A stretch of 64,000 nucleotides of DNA from Dictyoglomus thermophilum H-6-12 (GTDB lineage Bacteria; Dictyoglomota; Dictyoglomia; Dictyoglomales; Dictyoglomaceae), in NCBI RefSeq assembly GCF_000020965.1, contig NC_011297.1, forward strand, positions 1,254,387 to 1,318,386, given 5' to 3'. A program made the translations under genes and the position numbers. Shown here in pieces: positions 45,068 through 55,688 of this stretch; within the stretch, counting starts at the first letter, position 1, and every line of letters begins with the position of its first letter. A model generated the notes under the pieces. It had not been told where the DNA came from. It saw only the letters and a list, made by a program, of their open reading frames with translations, and did not search any database.

Positions 45068-45954
45068 TTAGTATTCCTCCTCATTAAAGGATGCGCCCTC
45101 TGATAGACTTCATGAAGTTTGCTAGAAACAATGTGAGTATAAATCTGAGTTGTAGCAATATCCGAATGGCCTAATAATTCTTGTACAATACGTATATCTG
45201 CCCCATTAGAAAGAAGATGAGTCGCAAAAGAATGTCTAAAAGTATGCGGACTAACCTTCTTAGGAAGACCTAAAATCTTAGAGTAGGCTTTTATAATAAA
45301 CCATACACCCTGTCTTGTTATCCTCTCACCCTTTTTGTTCAAGAATAGTGCTTCTTTATCCTTTGGATTAAATAAATGCCTTACAGAGAGATATCTTTTA
45401 AGACTTTCTACAGCATAATCTCCTAAAGGAACAATTCTTTCTTTTTCTCCTTTTCCAAAACATCTAACATACTTCTCTTCTAAATCTACATTCTGAATAT
45501 TTAAATTAACAAGTTCTGAAACTCTAATACCTGTTGCATAAAAAGTTTCGAGAATTGCCATATTTCTAATACCAAGAGGAGATAAGGGATCAGGGATTTT
45601 CAAGAAACTCTCTATTTCTTTAGGATCAAGAACCTCCGGAAGATACATAGGAATTTTAGGAATTAGCATAAAGTTACTATAATTTTTATTTATATAACCC
45701 TCTCTCAGGAGGAATTTTATAAAACTTCTTATAGAGGATATCTTTCTTGCAATAGACTTTATCTTGTATTTTTTATATAAAGCTACCAAATACCTCTGCC
45801 ATTCTTCCCTCTTTAAATTTTTAATGTTTATACCTTCTTTCTGAAGGAAATTTATAAAATCCTCTAAATCTCTCCTATAGCTATCAATAGTAGCCGATGA
45901 CATGTTCTTCTCAAACTTTAAATAAAATAAGAAATCTTCTAATTTATCCTTCAT
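45064..45954 (-). CDS. XerC/XerD-type tyrosine recombinase
   Basis: Tyrosine recombinase of 296 residues, the size of chromosome-dimer resolvases. SAM-like N-terminal domain ([19 protein letters not shown]), catalytic Arg in [21 protein letters not shown] with His/Arg, and the nucleophile region [14 protein letters not shown] (Tyr about 274). No second xer gene or dif-like site is apparent nearby, so this may be the sole Xer. It overlaps rlmB by 11 bases and deoB by four, i.e. part of the housekeeping operon and not mobile. Confidence 0.92.
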   Translation of the reverse strand: MKDKLEDFLFYLKFEKNMSSATIDSYRRDLEDFINFLQKEGINIKNLKREEWQRYLVALYKKYKIKSIARKISSIRSFIKFLLREGYINKNYSNFMLIPKIPMYLPEVLDPKEIESFLKIPDPLSPLGIRNMAILETFYATGIRVSELVNLNIQNVDLEEKYVRCFGKGEKERIVPLGDYAVESLKRYLSVRHLFNPKDKEALFLNKKGERITRQGVWFIIKAYSKILGLPKKVSPHTFRHSFATHLLSNGADIRIVQELLGHSDIATTQIYTHIVSSKLHEVYQRAHPLMRRNTK

Positions 45955-46669
45955 GGCTCTCCCTTATCTTATACAGAATAATCCCCAAAGCTACAGAAAC
46001 ATTTAAAGACTCTACTTTACCATAAGAAGGTATCTTTACAAGCAAATCACAAGATTCTTTAACAATCCGATGTAATCCTTCATCCTCACTCCCTACAACA
46101 AGAGCAAGAGGAAATCTATAATTTACTTGGTTATATAAGTTCTCCGTATCAAGATCTGCACCTACTATAAACCATCCCTTTTTCTTTAACTCTCTCAAAA
46201 AATTCGCTATATTAGAAACCCTTACCACAGGGATATAGGAAAGAGCACCAGCTGAAGCCTTAAAAGAAGCAGAAGTCACTCCTGCACTTCTTGCTTTAGG
46301 TATTACTATCGCTGAAGCTCCAGCAAACTCAGAAGTCCTTGCTATAGCCCCTAAATTATGTGGATCTTGAATATGATCTAATACCACAATTACACTCTTG
46401 TTATTTAAAGTCTTCTCTATGTCTTCCCATTCTCTGTAAGGAACAGAGGAAATTATTGCAAGAACCCCTTGAGAATTTCCTCCTACCATCTTTTCTATAA
46501 CACTTCTTTCCACATACTTGATAGGTACACCTTTTTCTTTTGCCAAATTTAATATTTCATTGAATTTATTATCAAAATGAATACCTTTTGCAATATATAT
46601 TTTGTTTAAAGGAATGTTGCTCTTCAAAGCCTCTAATACAGCATTTTTTCCATAAATCTTATCTTCCAT
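45944..46669 (-). CDS. rlmB: 23S rRNA (guanosine2251-2'-O)-methyltransferase RlmB family
   Basis: SPOUT-class 2'-O-methyltransferase, 241 residues. N-terminal substrate-binding domain with IYGKNAVLEALK; catalytic trefoil-knot domain with VLDHIQDPHNLGAIARTSEFAGA, LALVVGSEDEGLHRIV and KIPSYGKVESLNVSVALGI. Position next to ispF-ispD is conserved in Firmicutes (yacO). The exact target could also be a related G in other rRNA. Confidence 0.92.
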   Translation of the reverse strand: MEDKIYGKNAVLEALKSNIPLNKIYIAKGIHFDNKFNEILNLAKEKGVPIKYVERSVIEKMVGGNSQGVLAIISSVPYREWEDIEKTLNNKSVIVVLDHIQDPHNLGAIARTSEFAGASAIVIPKARSAGVTSASFKASAGALSYIPVVRVSNIANFLRELKKKGWFIVGADLDTENLYNQVNYRFPLALVVGSEDEGLHRIVKESCDLLVKIPSYGKVESLNVSVALGIILYKIRESHEG

Positions 46670-46684
46670 CTTCTTCTCCTTTCC

Positions 46685-47182
46685 TTATTGAAAACTTACA
46701 AGAGCCACAGCAAAAACTGCTATACCTTCTCCTCTTCCAATAAATCCCAATTTCTCATTTGTTGTTGCCTTTATATTTAAAGAACTCTCTGGAATTTCTA
46801 AGATTGAAGACAAATTTTTAATAATCTTATCCCTAAATGGTAAAATCTTAGGTTCTTCAGCGATAATAATAGAATCAATATTAATTATATTTACTCCCTT
46901 TTCTTCTAATAAATCTTTTACCCTTTTAAGAATTACCACACTAGATATACCCTCCATACTCTTATCATCGTTAGGAAAGAAATACCCTATATCAGGAAGA
47001 GCGGACGCCCCTAACAAGGCATCCGCAATAGCATGTATCAAAACATCCCCATCTGAATGACCTTTCAAGCCCTTCTGAAAAGGTATCTTTACACCTCCCA
47101 AAAAAAGATCTCTTCCTTCTTGAAATGGATGTACATCGTAACCTAAACCAACTCTGATTTTGAAAGAATTCCCTCCATCCAT
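46685..47182 (-). CDS. ispF: 2-C-methyl-D-erythritol 2,4-cyclodiphosphate synthase
   Basis: Fifth step of the MEP isoprenoid pathway; trimeric Zn enzyme. 165 residues: VGLGYDVHPFQEG with metal ligands Asp and His, KGHSDGDVLIHAIADALLGAS, ALPDIGYFFPNDD, and IKATTNEKLGFIGRGEGIA. The first eight residues are an extension and overlap ispD by 40 bases; no other ATG, GTG or TTG exists before the conserved VGLGYDVH, so I keep ATG at 47182, although the GGAGGG inside this extension would fit an ATC start. Confidence 0.94.
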   Translation of the reverse strand: MDGGNSFKIRVGLGYDVHPFQEGRDLFLGGVKIPFQKGLKGHSDGDVLIHAIADALLGASALPDIGYFFPNDDKSMEGISSVVILKRVKDLLEEKGVNIINIDSIIIAEEPKILPFRDKIIKNLSSILEIPESSLNIKATTNEKLGFIGRGEGIAVFAVALVSFQ

Positions 47183-47838
47183 AATAAGTCATCCTTAGTA
47201 GTAATTTTTATATTAAAAGGCTCACCTTCTATCACATAAACAGGAATACCTAATCTCTCTACTAAAGAAGCATCATCAGTTCCTACAAAATTTTCTTCCC
47301 TTGCTTTCTTATGAGCCTCTTTAATTATCTCAAAAGGAAACATTTGTGGGGTTTGAATAATCCATAGTTTACTTCTATCTAAGGTTTCCATAATCCTTTT
47401 GGTAGTATTATCTACAACCTTTATAGTATCTTTTACAGGAATACCCAAAATGGCAGAAAGACTATTCTCAGTACAAAATTTTATAAGCTCTTCTATTTTT
47501 TTGATCGATACAAAAGGCCTTGCAGCATCATGAATAAGAACATAATCGCAGTGAAAATCAACCGATTTTAATGCATTATATACAGAATCTTGTCTTTCCT
47601 CTCCCCCTAAAACTAGTTTATAAACTTTTTCCAATTTCCAGTCTTTTATCTTTTCTTTGTAATACTCCAACATTTCATTCCTTACCACAAGAATTATTTT
47701 CTCTATGTCTTTTATATCATGCAATTTTCTTATTGAGTAATACACTATAGGCATACCTTTTATATTAATTAGAAGTTTATCTTCTCCAAACCTTTTACTC
47801 TTGCCTGCTGCTACAACAATCCCTACTATCTTTTCCAA
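47143..47838 (-). CDS. ispD: 2-C-methyl-D-erythritol 4-phosphate cytidylyltransferase
   Basis: Third step of the MEP pathway: CTP + MEP to CDP-ME. 231 residues with VVAAGKSKRFGEDKLL, VLGGEERQDSVYNALK, VLIHDAARPFVS, TLDRSKLWIIQTPQMF, TDDASLVERLG and the C-terminal IKITTKDDLLWME. It overlaps the PIN-TRAM gene by 13 bases and ispF by 40. The cluster is in the Firmicutes order yacL-ispD-ispF. Confidence 0.95.
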   Translation of the reverse strand: MEKIVGIVVAAGKSKRFGEDKLLINIKGMPIVYYSIRKLHDIKDIEKIILVVRNEMLEYYKEKIKDWKLEKVYKLVLGGEERQDSVYNALKSVDFHCDYVLIHDAARPFVSIKKIEELIKFCTENSLSAILGIPVKDTIKVVDNTTKRIMETLDRSKLWIIQTPQMFPFEIIKEAHKKAREENFVGTDDASLVERLGIPVYVIEGEPFNIKITTKDDLLWMEGILSKSELV

Positions 47839-48635
47839 TGCTCTTTCTCCTCTCTTATCCTACCAAAAATGAGTCTCCCTGCAGCTGTCTGAAAAACACT
47901 AGTAACAGTAACTTTAACAGTCTGACCAATATATTTCTTACCATTTTCCACTACCACCATAGTACCATCTTCTAAATAACCCACTCCTTGTCCAGGCTCT
48001 TTTCCTTCTTTTATTATACTTATCACTATTTCCTCTCCAGGCAGATAAATAGGCTTCAAAGCATTTGCCAGTTCATTAATATTTAAAACTGTTATACCTT
48101 CAATCTTTGCAAGCTTATTTAAACCGTAATCATTAGTGATAATCTTACCACCCAGAGTCTTAGCAAGCTTAACCAATTTACTATCAACACTTTGCACCTT
48201 AGGAAAATCTATATCCACAATAATCACTTGACTACCAAGTTCTCTCCTTATCTGACTTAGATTATCAAGACCAAACCTACCTCTATTCTTCTTAAGAGAT
48301 TCTGAGGAATCAGCAAGCTGTTGGAGCTCTTTGAGAACAAAACGAGGAATAATAATTTTTCCCTCTATAAAATTGGTCTTTAAAACATCCACAATTCTTC
48401 CATCTATAATGACACTTGTATCTAGTATTTTCACATAAGGAAAATTTACCAAATCAAAAAACCTAACCTTTCTTGCAAAGCTGATATAAACAATTAATAC
48501 CAAAAGAGAAAAAACGAAATTAAATATATACCATAAATTTTTGACATTAGAATAAAAAAGATAAGAAGACAAAATAAAATCCCCTAAAAAAGGAATAAAA
48601 GTTACAATTAATAACAATTTCCAATTTTTTCTCAT
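47826..48635 (-). CDS. PIN-TRAM domain membrane protein (YacL-like)
   Basis: Membrane-anchored PIN-domain protein, 269 residues here against about 360 in Bacillus YacL; two N-terminal hydrophobic segments (about 6-27 and 33-53), PIN domain (about 66-190) with ILDTSVIIDGRIVDVL and ITNDYGLNKLAKIEGI giving the acidic metal residues, then a TRAM domain (about 205-265) with GQGVGYLEDGTMVVVENG. Probably an RNase acting near the membrane. Fewer transmembrane segments than usual. It overlaps ispD; a 57-base gap separates it from disA. Confidence 0.92.
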   Translation of the reverse strand: MRKNWKLLLIVTFIPFLGDFILSSYLFYSNVKNLWYIFNFVFSLLVLIVYISFARKVRFFDLVNFPYVKILDTSVIIDGRIVDVLKTNFIEGKIIIPRFVLKELQQLADSSESLKKNRGRFGLDNLSQIRRELGSQVIIVDIDFPKVQSVDSKLVKLAKTLGGKIITNDYGLNKLAKIEGITVLNINELANALKPIYLPGEEIVISIIKEGKEPGQGVGYLEDGTMVVVENGKKYIGQTVKVTVTSVFQTAAGRLIFGRIREEKEHWKR

Positions 48636-48692
48636 GAATTTTCAGTCCCCCATAATAATGTAATTAAAAAATAAATCCCCTTAAATCAAAAC

Positions 48693-49748
48693 TTAAAAAG
48701 ATGAAAGTCTTTGTAATCTAGTCAAAGCTTCTCTAATCTTTTTAGCTCTCACCTCCCCAACCCCTTCAATATTATCCAGATCCTCAAAACTACTCTCCAT
48801 GATCTTTGATAGATCACCAAAGTAATTAACAATCTTTTCAATAACACTTGAAGGTATGGAAGTAATTCTGTTCAAGATTCTATAGCCCTTCGGTATTACA
48901 GTAATTTCCATATCTACTTCTTCCTTCCTATATCCTAATATTTCCCCAGCTATATATGAAAACTCTTGAAAATTTCCTTTAAAATTAATAATCAATTCTT
49001 TTAAAATATCTTCAGGATCCTTATTCTTCCTCGAGTAGTCCTTTATCACAAGAATAGTGTCTTCCTTTACCCCGGTAAGCAGAGCCTCAAGCTGAATTTC
49101 TATAAGCCTTCCCTCTGTACCAAGCTCAATTAAATAGTTTTCTACCTCTTTTCCTATAGTAAATAACATACAAGCTCTGTGTAAAAAAGACAAAACCTCA
49201 TATATATTAGCTTGGTTCTCTAACTCCAAAGAATTAAGCCTATTTAAAAGATCATCATAAATATTTCTATACCTTTCCATAGTTTGAAGAGCTTGAGAGG
49301 CTTTAGTTAATATCTCCTCCACATCCCTTAAGACATATTTCCAATCATTTTGGAACAAAGTTATAGTATCTTTTCTCTGAGAAACACTAATAACTAAGCA
49401 ACCAGTTTGCTTAGCAACCCTTTCAGCAGTGGCATGTCGTGCTCCAGTTTCAGAGGAAAAAATATTAGGATCTGGAAGCAATATCACATTAGCAAAAAGA
49501 ATCTTTTTCCCATCCCTTGAAAGTAGAATAGCTCCATCCATCTTTGATAGTTCGTACAATCTATTAGGAGTAAAGTCTATATCTAAAGGGAATCCTCCGT
49601 TCATAAGAGGTTTGAGTTTTTCTATCTCTCCTACCACAATTAATGCTCCTGTCTTAGCCTTTACTATTTGCTCAAGACTCTCTCTCAAAGGAGTACCTGG
49701 AGCTACAAATCTTAAAGCCTGCAATGCAAATTTTTTTAATTCCGCCAT
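48693..49748 (-). CDS. disA: DNA integrity scanning protein DisA (diadenylate cyclase)
   Basis: Octameric enzyme that scans DNA and makes c-di-AMP from two ATP. 351 residues: DAC domain (1-140) with GALIVVGE, MDGAILLSRDGKKI (DGA) and TGARHATAERVAKQTG (RHR); linker helices; C-terminal HhH DNA-binding domain (FEDLDNIEGVGEVRAKKI, near 320). ATG at 49748 is chosen over a TTG four codons earlier. It overlaps radA by 13 bases, the conserved radA-disA order, which in Bacillus links c-di-AMP to recombination. Confidence 0.96.
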   Translation of the reverse strand: MAELKKFALQALRFVAPGTPLRESLEQIVKAKTGALIVVGEIEKLKPLMNGGFPLDIDFTPNRLYELSKMDGAILLSRDGKKILFANVILLPDPNIFSSETGARHATAERVAKQTGCLVISVSQRKDTITLFQNDWKYVLRDVEEILTKASQALQTMERYRNIYDDLLNRLNSLELENQANIYEVLSFLHRACMLFTIGKEVENYLIELGTEGRLIEIQLEALLTGVKEDTILVIKDYSRKNKDPEDILKELIINFKGNFQEFSYIAGEILGYRKEEVDMEITVIPKGYRILNRITSIPSSVIEKIVNYFGDLSKIMESSFEDLDNIEGVGEVRAKKIREALTRLQRLSSF

Positions 49749-51109
49749 TCTTCCCCCCAAACTAGTTTTATTCCCTCTTCAATATCCGAAACAGGTAATA
49801 TATTCATATTATACTCATTTAGTTTAATTTTTTTGTCCTTAGGAATCAATGCTTTAATAAAGCCAAATTTCCTTGCCTCTTTTAATCGTCTTTCTATGTG
49901 AGGAACTGTTCTAACCTCCCCCCCAAGACCTATTTCCCCCACAGCAATCATATCCGAAGGAAAAGGCTTATCCATCAATGCAGAAAGAAGAGCAAAAGCA
50001 AGTCCTAAATCTACTGCAGGCTCATTAATCTTTATTCCACCTACTACATTTACAAACACATCTTTATCGGAAAAATTAGTACGAAGCTTTTTCTCAAGAA
50101 TTGCTAACAAAAGAACTAACTTATTAAAATCCACCCCTGAAGCTATTCTTCTTGGATAAGAGGTATTTGTTTTACTTACAAGGGCTTGTAACTCTATCAA
50201 CAAGGGTTTTGTTCCTTCCATAACAGGAACAATAATAGAACCAGCCACATTAATATTTCTATTTTCAATCATCTTCGCTGAGATATCTTCCACTTCAAAA
50301 AGGCCACTTTCTTTCATCTCATAAAGTATAAAATCATTAGTGGGTCCGAATCTATTTTTAACTACTCGTAACACCCTCAAGTCATGATATCTCTCTCCCT
50401 CGAGATACAAAACCACATCAACTAAATGCTCTAATATTTTGGGCCCTGCTATATCACCCTCTTTAGTTACATGACCAACTAATATAACAGCCACATTATT
50501 TTTTTTAGCAAAATCCACCAGCTTCGAGGTACATTCTCTCACCTGTACCACATTTCCGGGAGAAGTGGGAAACTCTGAGGAATAAATCGTCTGAATAGAA
50601 TCTACAATTATTAGTGAATAATTAAATTTTTCAAGTTCTGGCAGAATATTTTCTATGTCTCTTTCAGAGACAAAATCAATATCCAATCTGTCTTTTGAGG
50701 TTAATCTTTTTAACCTTAAACCAACTTGAGATAAGGATTCCTCTGCTGAAATATATAAAACTCTCGAGCTTTCTTTACTAAGAGATATGGCAAGCTGTAA
50801 CAACAATGTAGATTTACCAATTCCAGGCTCCCCTGCTAAAAGTGTTACTGATCCCTCTACAATTCCCCCTCCAATAATATAATCAAAACCTGTCAGGCCA
50901 GTCTTTAGCCTGACAGGTTCGTAATTTAGAATCTGATCTAATCTATATACTTCTAACTCTTCTTTGTTTACTCTTTTATCTACTTTACCTTTATCCTCAA
51001 CAATTTCGATAAAGGAATTCCAACTTTGACAGTTAGGACATCTGCCAAGCCATCTTACACTCTCATATCCACATACCTGACATACAAACTTACTCTTTAC
51101 TTTAGACAT
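49736..51109 (-). CDS. radA: DNA repair protein RadA
   Basis: DnaB-like branch-migration ATPase involved in recombination. 457 residues: C4 zinc finger FVCQVCGYESVRWLGRCPNC, Walker A GEPGIGKSTLL (about 91-101), Walker B SLIIVDSIQ, the RadA-specific KNRFG in VVKNRFGPTNDF, and a C-terminal Lon-like domain (FVNVVGGIKINEPAVDLGLA). ClpC lies seven bases upstream and disA overlaps it. Complete and of normal length. Confidence 0.96.
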   Translation of the reverse strand: MSKVKSKFVCQVCGYESVRWLGRCPNCQSWNSFIEIVEDKGKVDKRVNKEELEVYRLDQILNYEPVRLKTGLTGFDYIIGGGIVEGSVTLLAGEPGIGKSTLLLQLAISLSKESSRVLYISAEESLSQVGLRLKRLTSKDRLDIDFVSERDIENILPELEKFNYSLIIVDSIQTIYSSEFPTSPGNVVQVRECTSKLVDFAKKNNVAVILVGHVTKEGDIAGPKILEHLVDVVLYLEGERYHDLRVLRVVKNRFGPTNDFILYEMKESGLFEVEDISAKMIENRNINVAGSIIVPVMEGTKPLLIELQALVSKTNTSYPRRIASGVDFNKLVLLLAILEKKLRTNFSDKDVFVNVVGGIKINEPAVDLGLAFALLSALMDKPFPSDMIAVGEIGLGGEVRTVPHIERRLKEARKFGFIKALIPKDKKIKLNEYNMNILPVSDIEEGIKLVWGEEWRN

Positions 51110-51116
51110 TTAAAGA

Positions 51117-53588
51117 CTATGAAGGCTCTTTTGCAAAAGCCAACTTTCTAAAAACTATATTTCCTTTCTTATCAAGTTCTGCTTTTATAACATCTCCTTC
51201 TTTGAACTCTCCTTGAAGTATAAATTCTGCCAAAGGATCTTCCATATAGTATTGAATTGTCCTCTTTAGAGGTCTTGCACCATATTGAGGATCATAACCC
51301 TTCTCAAGCAAGAACTCTTTGACCTCGTCACTTATTTCTAAATCTAATCTCTTCTCTCTCAATCTCTCTCTAACTGGTTTTAACAGTAGCTCTAAAATCT
51401 GCTTTAGATCATCTTTAGTAAGTGGCCTGAAGAACACGATCTCATCAAGCCTATTCAGAAATTCTGGCCTGAAGTATTTCTTCATCTCACTCAAAATCAA
51501 TTCTTTTATCTTATCAAAAGACTTCTCCCTGTCTTCTTTGGAAGCAAAACCTATACTTGCCTCTTGCTTAAAGTATTCTGCACCAAAATTAGAAGTCATT
51601 ATTAGTATGGTATTTTTGAAGCTTACCCTTCTACCATGACCATCTGTAAGTTGACCTTCATCCATTATTTGCAAAAGAATATTGAAAACATCACTATGAG
51701 CTTTTTCTATCTCATCTAAGAGAATAACCGAATAAGGTCTTCTATGAACCTTTTCAGTAAGTTGACCACCCTCCTCATATCCTACATATCCTGGAGGAGC
51801 ACCAATTAATCTTGAGACTGTATGTTTCTCCATAAATTCTGACATATCGAATCTAATCAGAGCATTTTCATTCCCAAAGAGATACTCTGCAAGAGCTCTT
51901 GCAAGCTCGGTCTTACCAACACCCGTTGGGCCTAAAAACATGAATACCCCTATAGGTCTTCTAGGATCTTTTAATCCAGATCTTGATCTTCTTATAGCTC
52001 TAGATACTACTCTTACAGCCTCATCTTGAGAAATAATCCTTTTATGAAGCTCTTCTTCCATTCTTAACAATCTTTCTCTTTCTTCAATGAGAAGCTGAGC
52101 TACAGGTATTCCAGTCCAAGTCGCTACAACCTGAGCCACATCCTCTGGAGTTACCACTCCAAAGTTAGAAGGAGCAGTTGTATCTATGAAATTTCTAAGA
52201 TATTCTTCAATCTTTCTTTCTTCATCTCTCAATTGAGCTGCTCTTTCAAAGGCCTGATTTCTTATAGCAATTTCTTTTTGCTCTCTTATTCTCGCCAATT
52301 CAAGTTCTAAATTACTCTGAGCTGTATTCTTTTGCTTTCTTAATCTTACCCTTGCAGAAGCTTCATCTATCACATCTATTGCCTTATCAGGCAAGAATCT
52401 ATCAGTTATATATCTCACTGATAATTTGACCGCTTCTTCTATAGCCTCATCGGTAATTTTTACCCTATGATAATTTTCATATCTCTCTTTCAACCCTTTT
52501 AATATCTGAATAGTTTCTTCGGGAGTTGGCTCATCAACCATTATAGGCTGGAATCTTCTCTCTAAAGCACCATCTTTTTCAATATACTTTCTATATTCAG
52601 AAGGAGTAGTAGCACCTATTAGCTGTATCTCCCCCTTTGCTAAGGAGGGCTTCAAAATATTTGCTGCATCAACCGCTCCTTCTGCTGCTCCTGCTCCTAC
52701 CAGAGTATGAATCTCATCTATAAATAGAATGACATCCTTTGCCATTTTAACTTCTTCGATAATTCTCTGCATTCTTTCTTCAAACTCACCTCTATACTTC
52801 GTACCAGCCACAATGCTTCCCATATCAATAGCAACTATCCTCTTGTTTAACAAGGTATCAGGGACATCCCCTTCCACTATCTTTTGGGCAAGCCCTTCTA
52901 CTATAGCTGTCTTACCAACTCCAGGTTCGCCCACTAGAACAGGATTATTTTTAGTTCTTCTACTAAGAATTTGAATTATTCTTTCTAATTCTTTCTCTCT
53001 CCCAATAATAGGATCTAATTTCCCTTGTCTTGCAAGTTGAGTTAGATCTCTACCAAACTCGTCTAAGGTTGCTGTAACTGTGCGCTTCTTCTTTAAAGAA
53101 TTATTGGTAGAAGTATTCATTTGTTGTCTACCTCTTATCTTAGTCGGATCTATAGGTTCGCCAAGAAGTTTCAATATCTCTATAGTAACATCCTCCAACC
53201 TTACTCCCATTCCCTCCAAAACATGAGCTGCTACACCTTCACCTTCTTTTAATAAACCAAGAAGCAAATGCTCAGTTCCAATATAGTTATGATTAAGTTC
53301 TTGGGCAGATTCGGAAGCATATTCCAATACCTTCTTTGCTCTCGAAGTGAAGGGAAGTGCTCCATAGGAGGTACCATCTCCACGTCCTATTAATCTTTCT
53401 ATCTCATTCCTAAGATGATTTAGATCAAGACCTAGATTTATAAGAACTTGAGCAGCTATACCTCCTTCCTCACGAATCAACCCTAAGAGAATATGCTCTG
53501 TTCCTACTGTAGAATAGTTAAGTCTACGTGCCTCCTCCTGTGCTAAGAGTAGTACTCTGTATGCTCTTTGTGTTAGTTTATCCATCAT
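51117..53588 (-). CDS. clpC: ATP-dependent Clp protease ATPase subunit ClpC
   Basis: Hsp100 unfoldase that feeds ClpP with substrates marked by phosphoarginine. 823 residues: double Clp-N repeat (1-150), AAA1 with [19 protein letters not shown]/middle domain (about 420-455), AAA2 with [19 protein letters not shown], and an IGF-type ClpP loop ([10 protein letters not shown]). ATG 10 bases after AGGAGG is preferred to a second ATG. It follows mcsB by 15 bases. The family ctsR repressor is not in this operon. Confidence 0.96.
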   Translation of the reverse strand: MMDKLTQRAYRVLLLAQEEARRLNYSTVGTEHILLGLIREEGGIAAQVLINLGLDLNHLRNEIERLIGRGDGTSYGALPFTSRAKKVLEYASESAQELNHNYIGTEHLLLGLLKEGEGVAAHVLEGMGVRLEDVTIEILKLLGEPIDPTKIRGRQQMNTSTNNSLKKKRTVTATLDEFGRDLTQLARQGKLDPIIGREKELERIIQILSRRTKNNPVLVGEPGVGKTAIVEGLAQKIVEGDVPDTLLNKRIVAIDMGSIVAGTKYRGEFEERMQRIIEEVKMAKDVILFIDEIHTLVGAGAAEGAVDAANILKPSLAKGEIQLIGATTPSEYRKYIEKDGALERRFQPIMVDEPTPEETIQILKGLKERYENYHRVKITDEAIEEAVKLSVRYITDRFLPDKAIDVIDEASARVRLRKQKNTAQSNLELELARIREQKEIAIRNQAFERAAQLRDEERKIEEYLRNFIDTTAPSNFGVVTPEDVAQVVATWTGIPVAQLLIEERERLLRMEEELHKRIISQDEAVRVVSRAIRRSRSGLKDPRRPIGVFMFLGPTGVGKTELARALAEYLFGNENALIRFDMSEFMEKHTVSRLIGAPPGYVGYEEGGQLTEKVHRRPYSVILLDEIEKAHSDVFNILLQIMDEGQLTDGHGRRVSFKNTILIMTSNFGAEYFKQEASIGFASKEDREKSFDKIKELILSEMKKYFRPEFLNRLDEIVFFRPLTKDDLKQILELLLKPVRERLREKRLDLEISDEVKEFLLEKGYDPQYGARPLKRTIQYYMEDPLAEFILQGEFKEGDVIKAELDKKGNIVFRKLAFAKEPS

Positions 53589-53603
53589 TTCTCATGCACC
53601 TCC

Positions 53604-54674
53604 TTAAATGACACCTCCCTGATTTATTTTATAATTTTTAAGAAAGACACGCAACAAATCCGCCCTCACCCCATCCCTCTCCTCTGGGTCCATTCCCCTC
53701 CCATATTTTGTTTGTAAGTGCCCTGGTAATATCAGGATCATGAGAAGATCTAATACTTTCATAGAAATATCCAACATTTTGAAATATATTCCAAATCTCA
53801 AGTCTGATAATAAATTTATCGCCTCAAGACTATTTAAATATCGTGCATTACTCAATATTCCATATGCCCTTGCAACTATATCCTCTACATACCTCCTTTT
53901 TTCCCTAAATAAAAACTCTCTCACAATCACCTCTTCATCTATTATCTTCCTTGCTACCTTTTCCATCTTTTCAATTAATTCTTCCTCAGCAATTCCTAAA
54001 GAAGACCTACTAGTAATTTGATAAAATCCTGCAATAGGTTTACTTCTTTCTCCATAGATACCTCTTATAAGAATCTTATTAGATCTAAGCTTTTTGAGAA
54101 AATCTTTTATTTTACCAGAATAAGTTAAAGCTGGAAGATGAACGACAAAAGAAATTCTAACACCACAACCTAAGTTGGTTATACATGAGGTCAAATAACC
54201 AAACTTATCATCAAAGGCAAACTTAAAATAATCAGAAAAAATTTCCTCCAATGAAAGTAATTTTTTCCAACTTTCCTTTAACTCCAATCCACTACTTAAT
54301 ACCTGTAACCTAAAGTGATCCTCCTCATTTATCATTACACTAAGTTTACCACTTTTATCTACTAAAAGTCCAGCCCCTCTAATATTCTCCAAATGATCAC
54401 TACTTATCAAATGTTTTTCAACTAGGGCATCAAGTACAATATTTGGTAACTTTTCTAATTTTAAAAAATCATATTCACTAAATCTTGTTTCATTTTTATA
54501 AACCCATTCTACTTTGTTAAGGATTCTTTTTCTCTGAGACTCTAATAATTGGGATGGAAAAACGAAATCCTCTAAATTCCTTGCAATTCTTATCCTTGTA
54601 CTTACCACCACTTCTCTATTATTGTCTTTATCTTCTCCTAACCACTTGAGATATTTATAATAAAATTCTCTCAT
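53604..54674 (-). CDS. mcsB: Protein arginine kinase McsB
   Basis: Phosphorylates arginine side chains of damaged proteins, targeting them to ClpCP. 356 residues of the phosphagen-kinase fold: VVVSTRIRIARNL, INEEDHFRLQ with the catalytic Glu/His, the TSCITNLGCGVRISF loop (Cys present), and RDGVRADLLRVFL near the C terminus, whose RDxxRA matches the allosteric phosphoarginine site. Overlaps mcsA by four bases. All landmarks intact. Confidence 0.95.
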   Translation of the reverse strand: MREFYYKYLKWLGEDKDNNREVVVSTRIRIARNLEDFVFPSQLLESQRKRILNKVEWVYKNETRFSEYDFLKLEKLPNIVLDALVEKHLISSDHLENIRGAGLLVDKSGKLSVMINEEDHFRLQVLSSGLELKESWKKLLSLEEIFSDYFKFAFDDKFGYLTSCITNLGCGVRISFVVHLPALTYSGKIKDFLKKLRSNKILIRGIYGERSKPIAGFYQITSRSSLGIAEEELIEKMEKVARKIIDEEVIVREFLFREKRRYVEDIVARAYGILSNARYLNSLEAINLLSDLRFGIYFKMLDISMKVLDLLMILILPGHLQTKYGRGMDPEERDGVRADLLRVFLKNYKINQGGVI

Positions 54675-55111
54675 CCACCCCTCGTATCTATATTTTTAAG
54701 AAGATCTCTCAATTTTGCTGCCTTTTCATAATCCTCTTCCTCTATAGCTTTAGAGAGCTCAATTTTATATTTCAATATTTTATCAATTCTAAATTCTTTC
54801 TTAGCAGGAATTTTACCTTTATGGATTTTATTTCCATGATACTGGTATACCATTTTTTCTATCTCATCTCTAAAATAGGCATAACAATAGCTGCACCCCA
54901 ACATACCAGTCTCTTTAATTTCTTCTAAAGATCTATTACATTTTGGACACTTTTTAGCTTTTTCTTCTTTCATAATATAAGTACCCTTAAATATATCCTT
55001 TATAACCTGTTTAAGACAACTTTCACAGATCGAATATTTTCTTCTTCCTTTTTCATCATCTATCTCCAAAATATATGTAGCCTCATTCTGATTGCAAAAA
55101 TCACACTTCAT
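54671..55111 (-). CDS. mcsA: McsA activator of protein arginine kinase
   Basis: Zinc-binding partner of McsB. 146 residues: N-terminal zinc ribbon (CDFCNQNEA, CESCL), second pair (KCPKCNRS, CSYCYAYF), and a C-terminal UVR motif (YKIELSKAIEEEDYEKAAKLR). ATG at 55111 (MKCDFCNQ) is the family-like start; a GTG five codons upstream is possible. It begins three bases after the pdxT stop and overlaps mcsB by four. Confidence 0.93.
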   Translation of the reverse strand: MKCDFCNQNEATYILEIDDEKGRRKYSICESCLKQVIKDIFKGTYIMKEEKAKKCPKCNRSLEEIKETGMLGCSYCYAYFRDEIEKMVYQYHGNKIHKGKIPAKKEFRIDKILKYKIELSKAIEEEDYEKAAKLRDLLKNIDTRGG

Positions 55112-55113
55112 CC

Positions 55114-55686
55114 CTAACCTGAGCACCTCTTTAAGAAATACTCATGTATTCTAGGATCATCCGTAAGTTCGGGATGAAAAGTCAGACCCAATATGTTGTT
55201 CTCCTCTACAAATATAGGCCTATCATTAAAGGTTGCATGTACTTTCACGTTTCGACCTATTTCAACTATTTGGGGAGCCCTAATAAATATACATTCATAT
55301 TCTCTATCACCAATTACTGGAATCTTTACATAAGTAGAGAAACTCTCTCTTTGCCTACCATAAGCATTACGAGAAACAGTTATATCTAAAACCTTGAGAG
55401 TTTTTTGGTCAGGATGATTTTCTATTCTACTGGAAAGTAGAATCAAACCAGCACAAGTTCCCATAGCTGGTAAACCATTAACTAATTTTTCTCTAAGAGC
55501 ATCAAATAATAGACGATTTTCCAAAATAGTAAAGAAGGTAGTACTTTCTCCTCCAGGAAGTATTATTCCATCAATAATTTCCAGATGTTCGGGTTTTTTA
55601 ACAAGAACCGTTTCAACCCCTAATCTTTCCAACATATTTTTGTGCTCTACTATAGATCCCTGTATAGCAAGTATCCCTATTTTCAT
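55114..55686 (-). CDS. pdxT: Pyridoxal 5'-phosphate synthase glutaminase subunit PdxT
   Basis: Supplies ammonia to PdxS for direct PLP synthesis. 190 residues: [26 protein letters not shown], the nucleophile Cys in [25 protein letters not shown], and His/Glu in [11 protein letters not shown], a full triad. ATG at 55686 lies two bases after the pdxS stop. With pdxS it occupies the place ctsR holds in Bacillus-type clpC operons. Confidence 0.96.
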
Positions 55687-55688
55687 TT

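Noticed and set aside
45064-45954. Tyrosine recombinase as sign of a mobile element
   Set aside because: XerC/D-like size, overlapping housekeeping neighbours on both sides, no repeats or attachment sites nearby.
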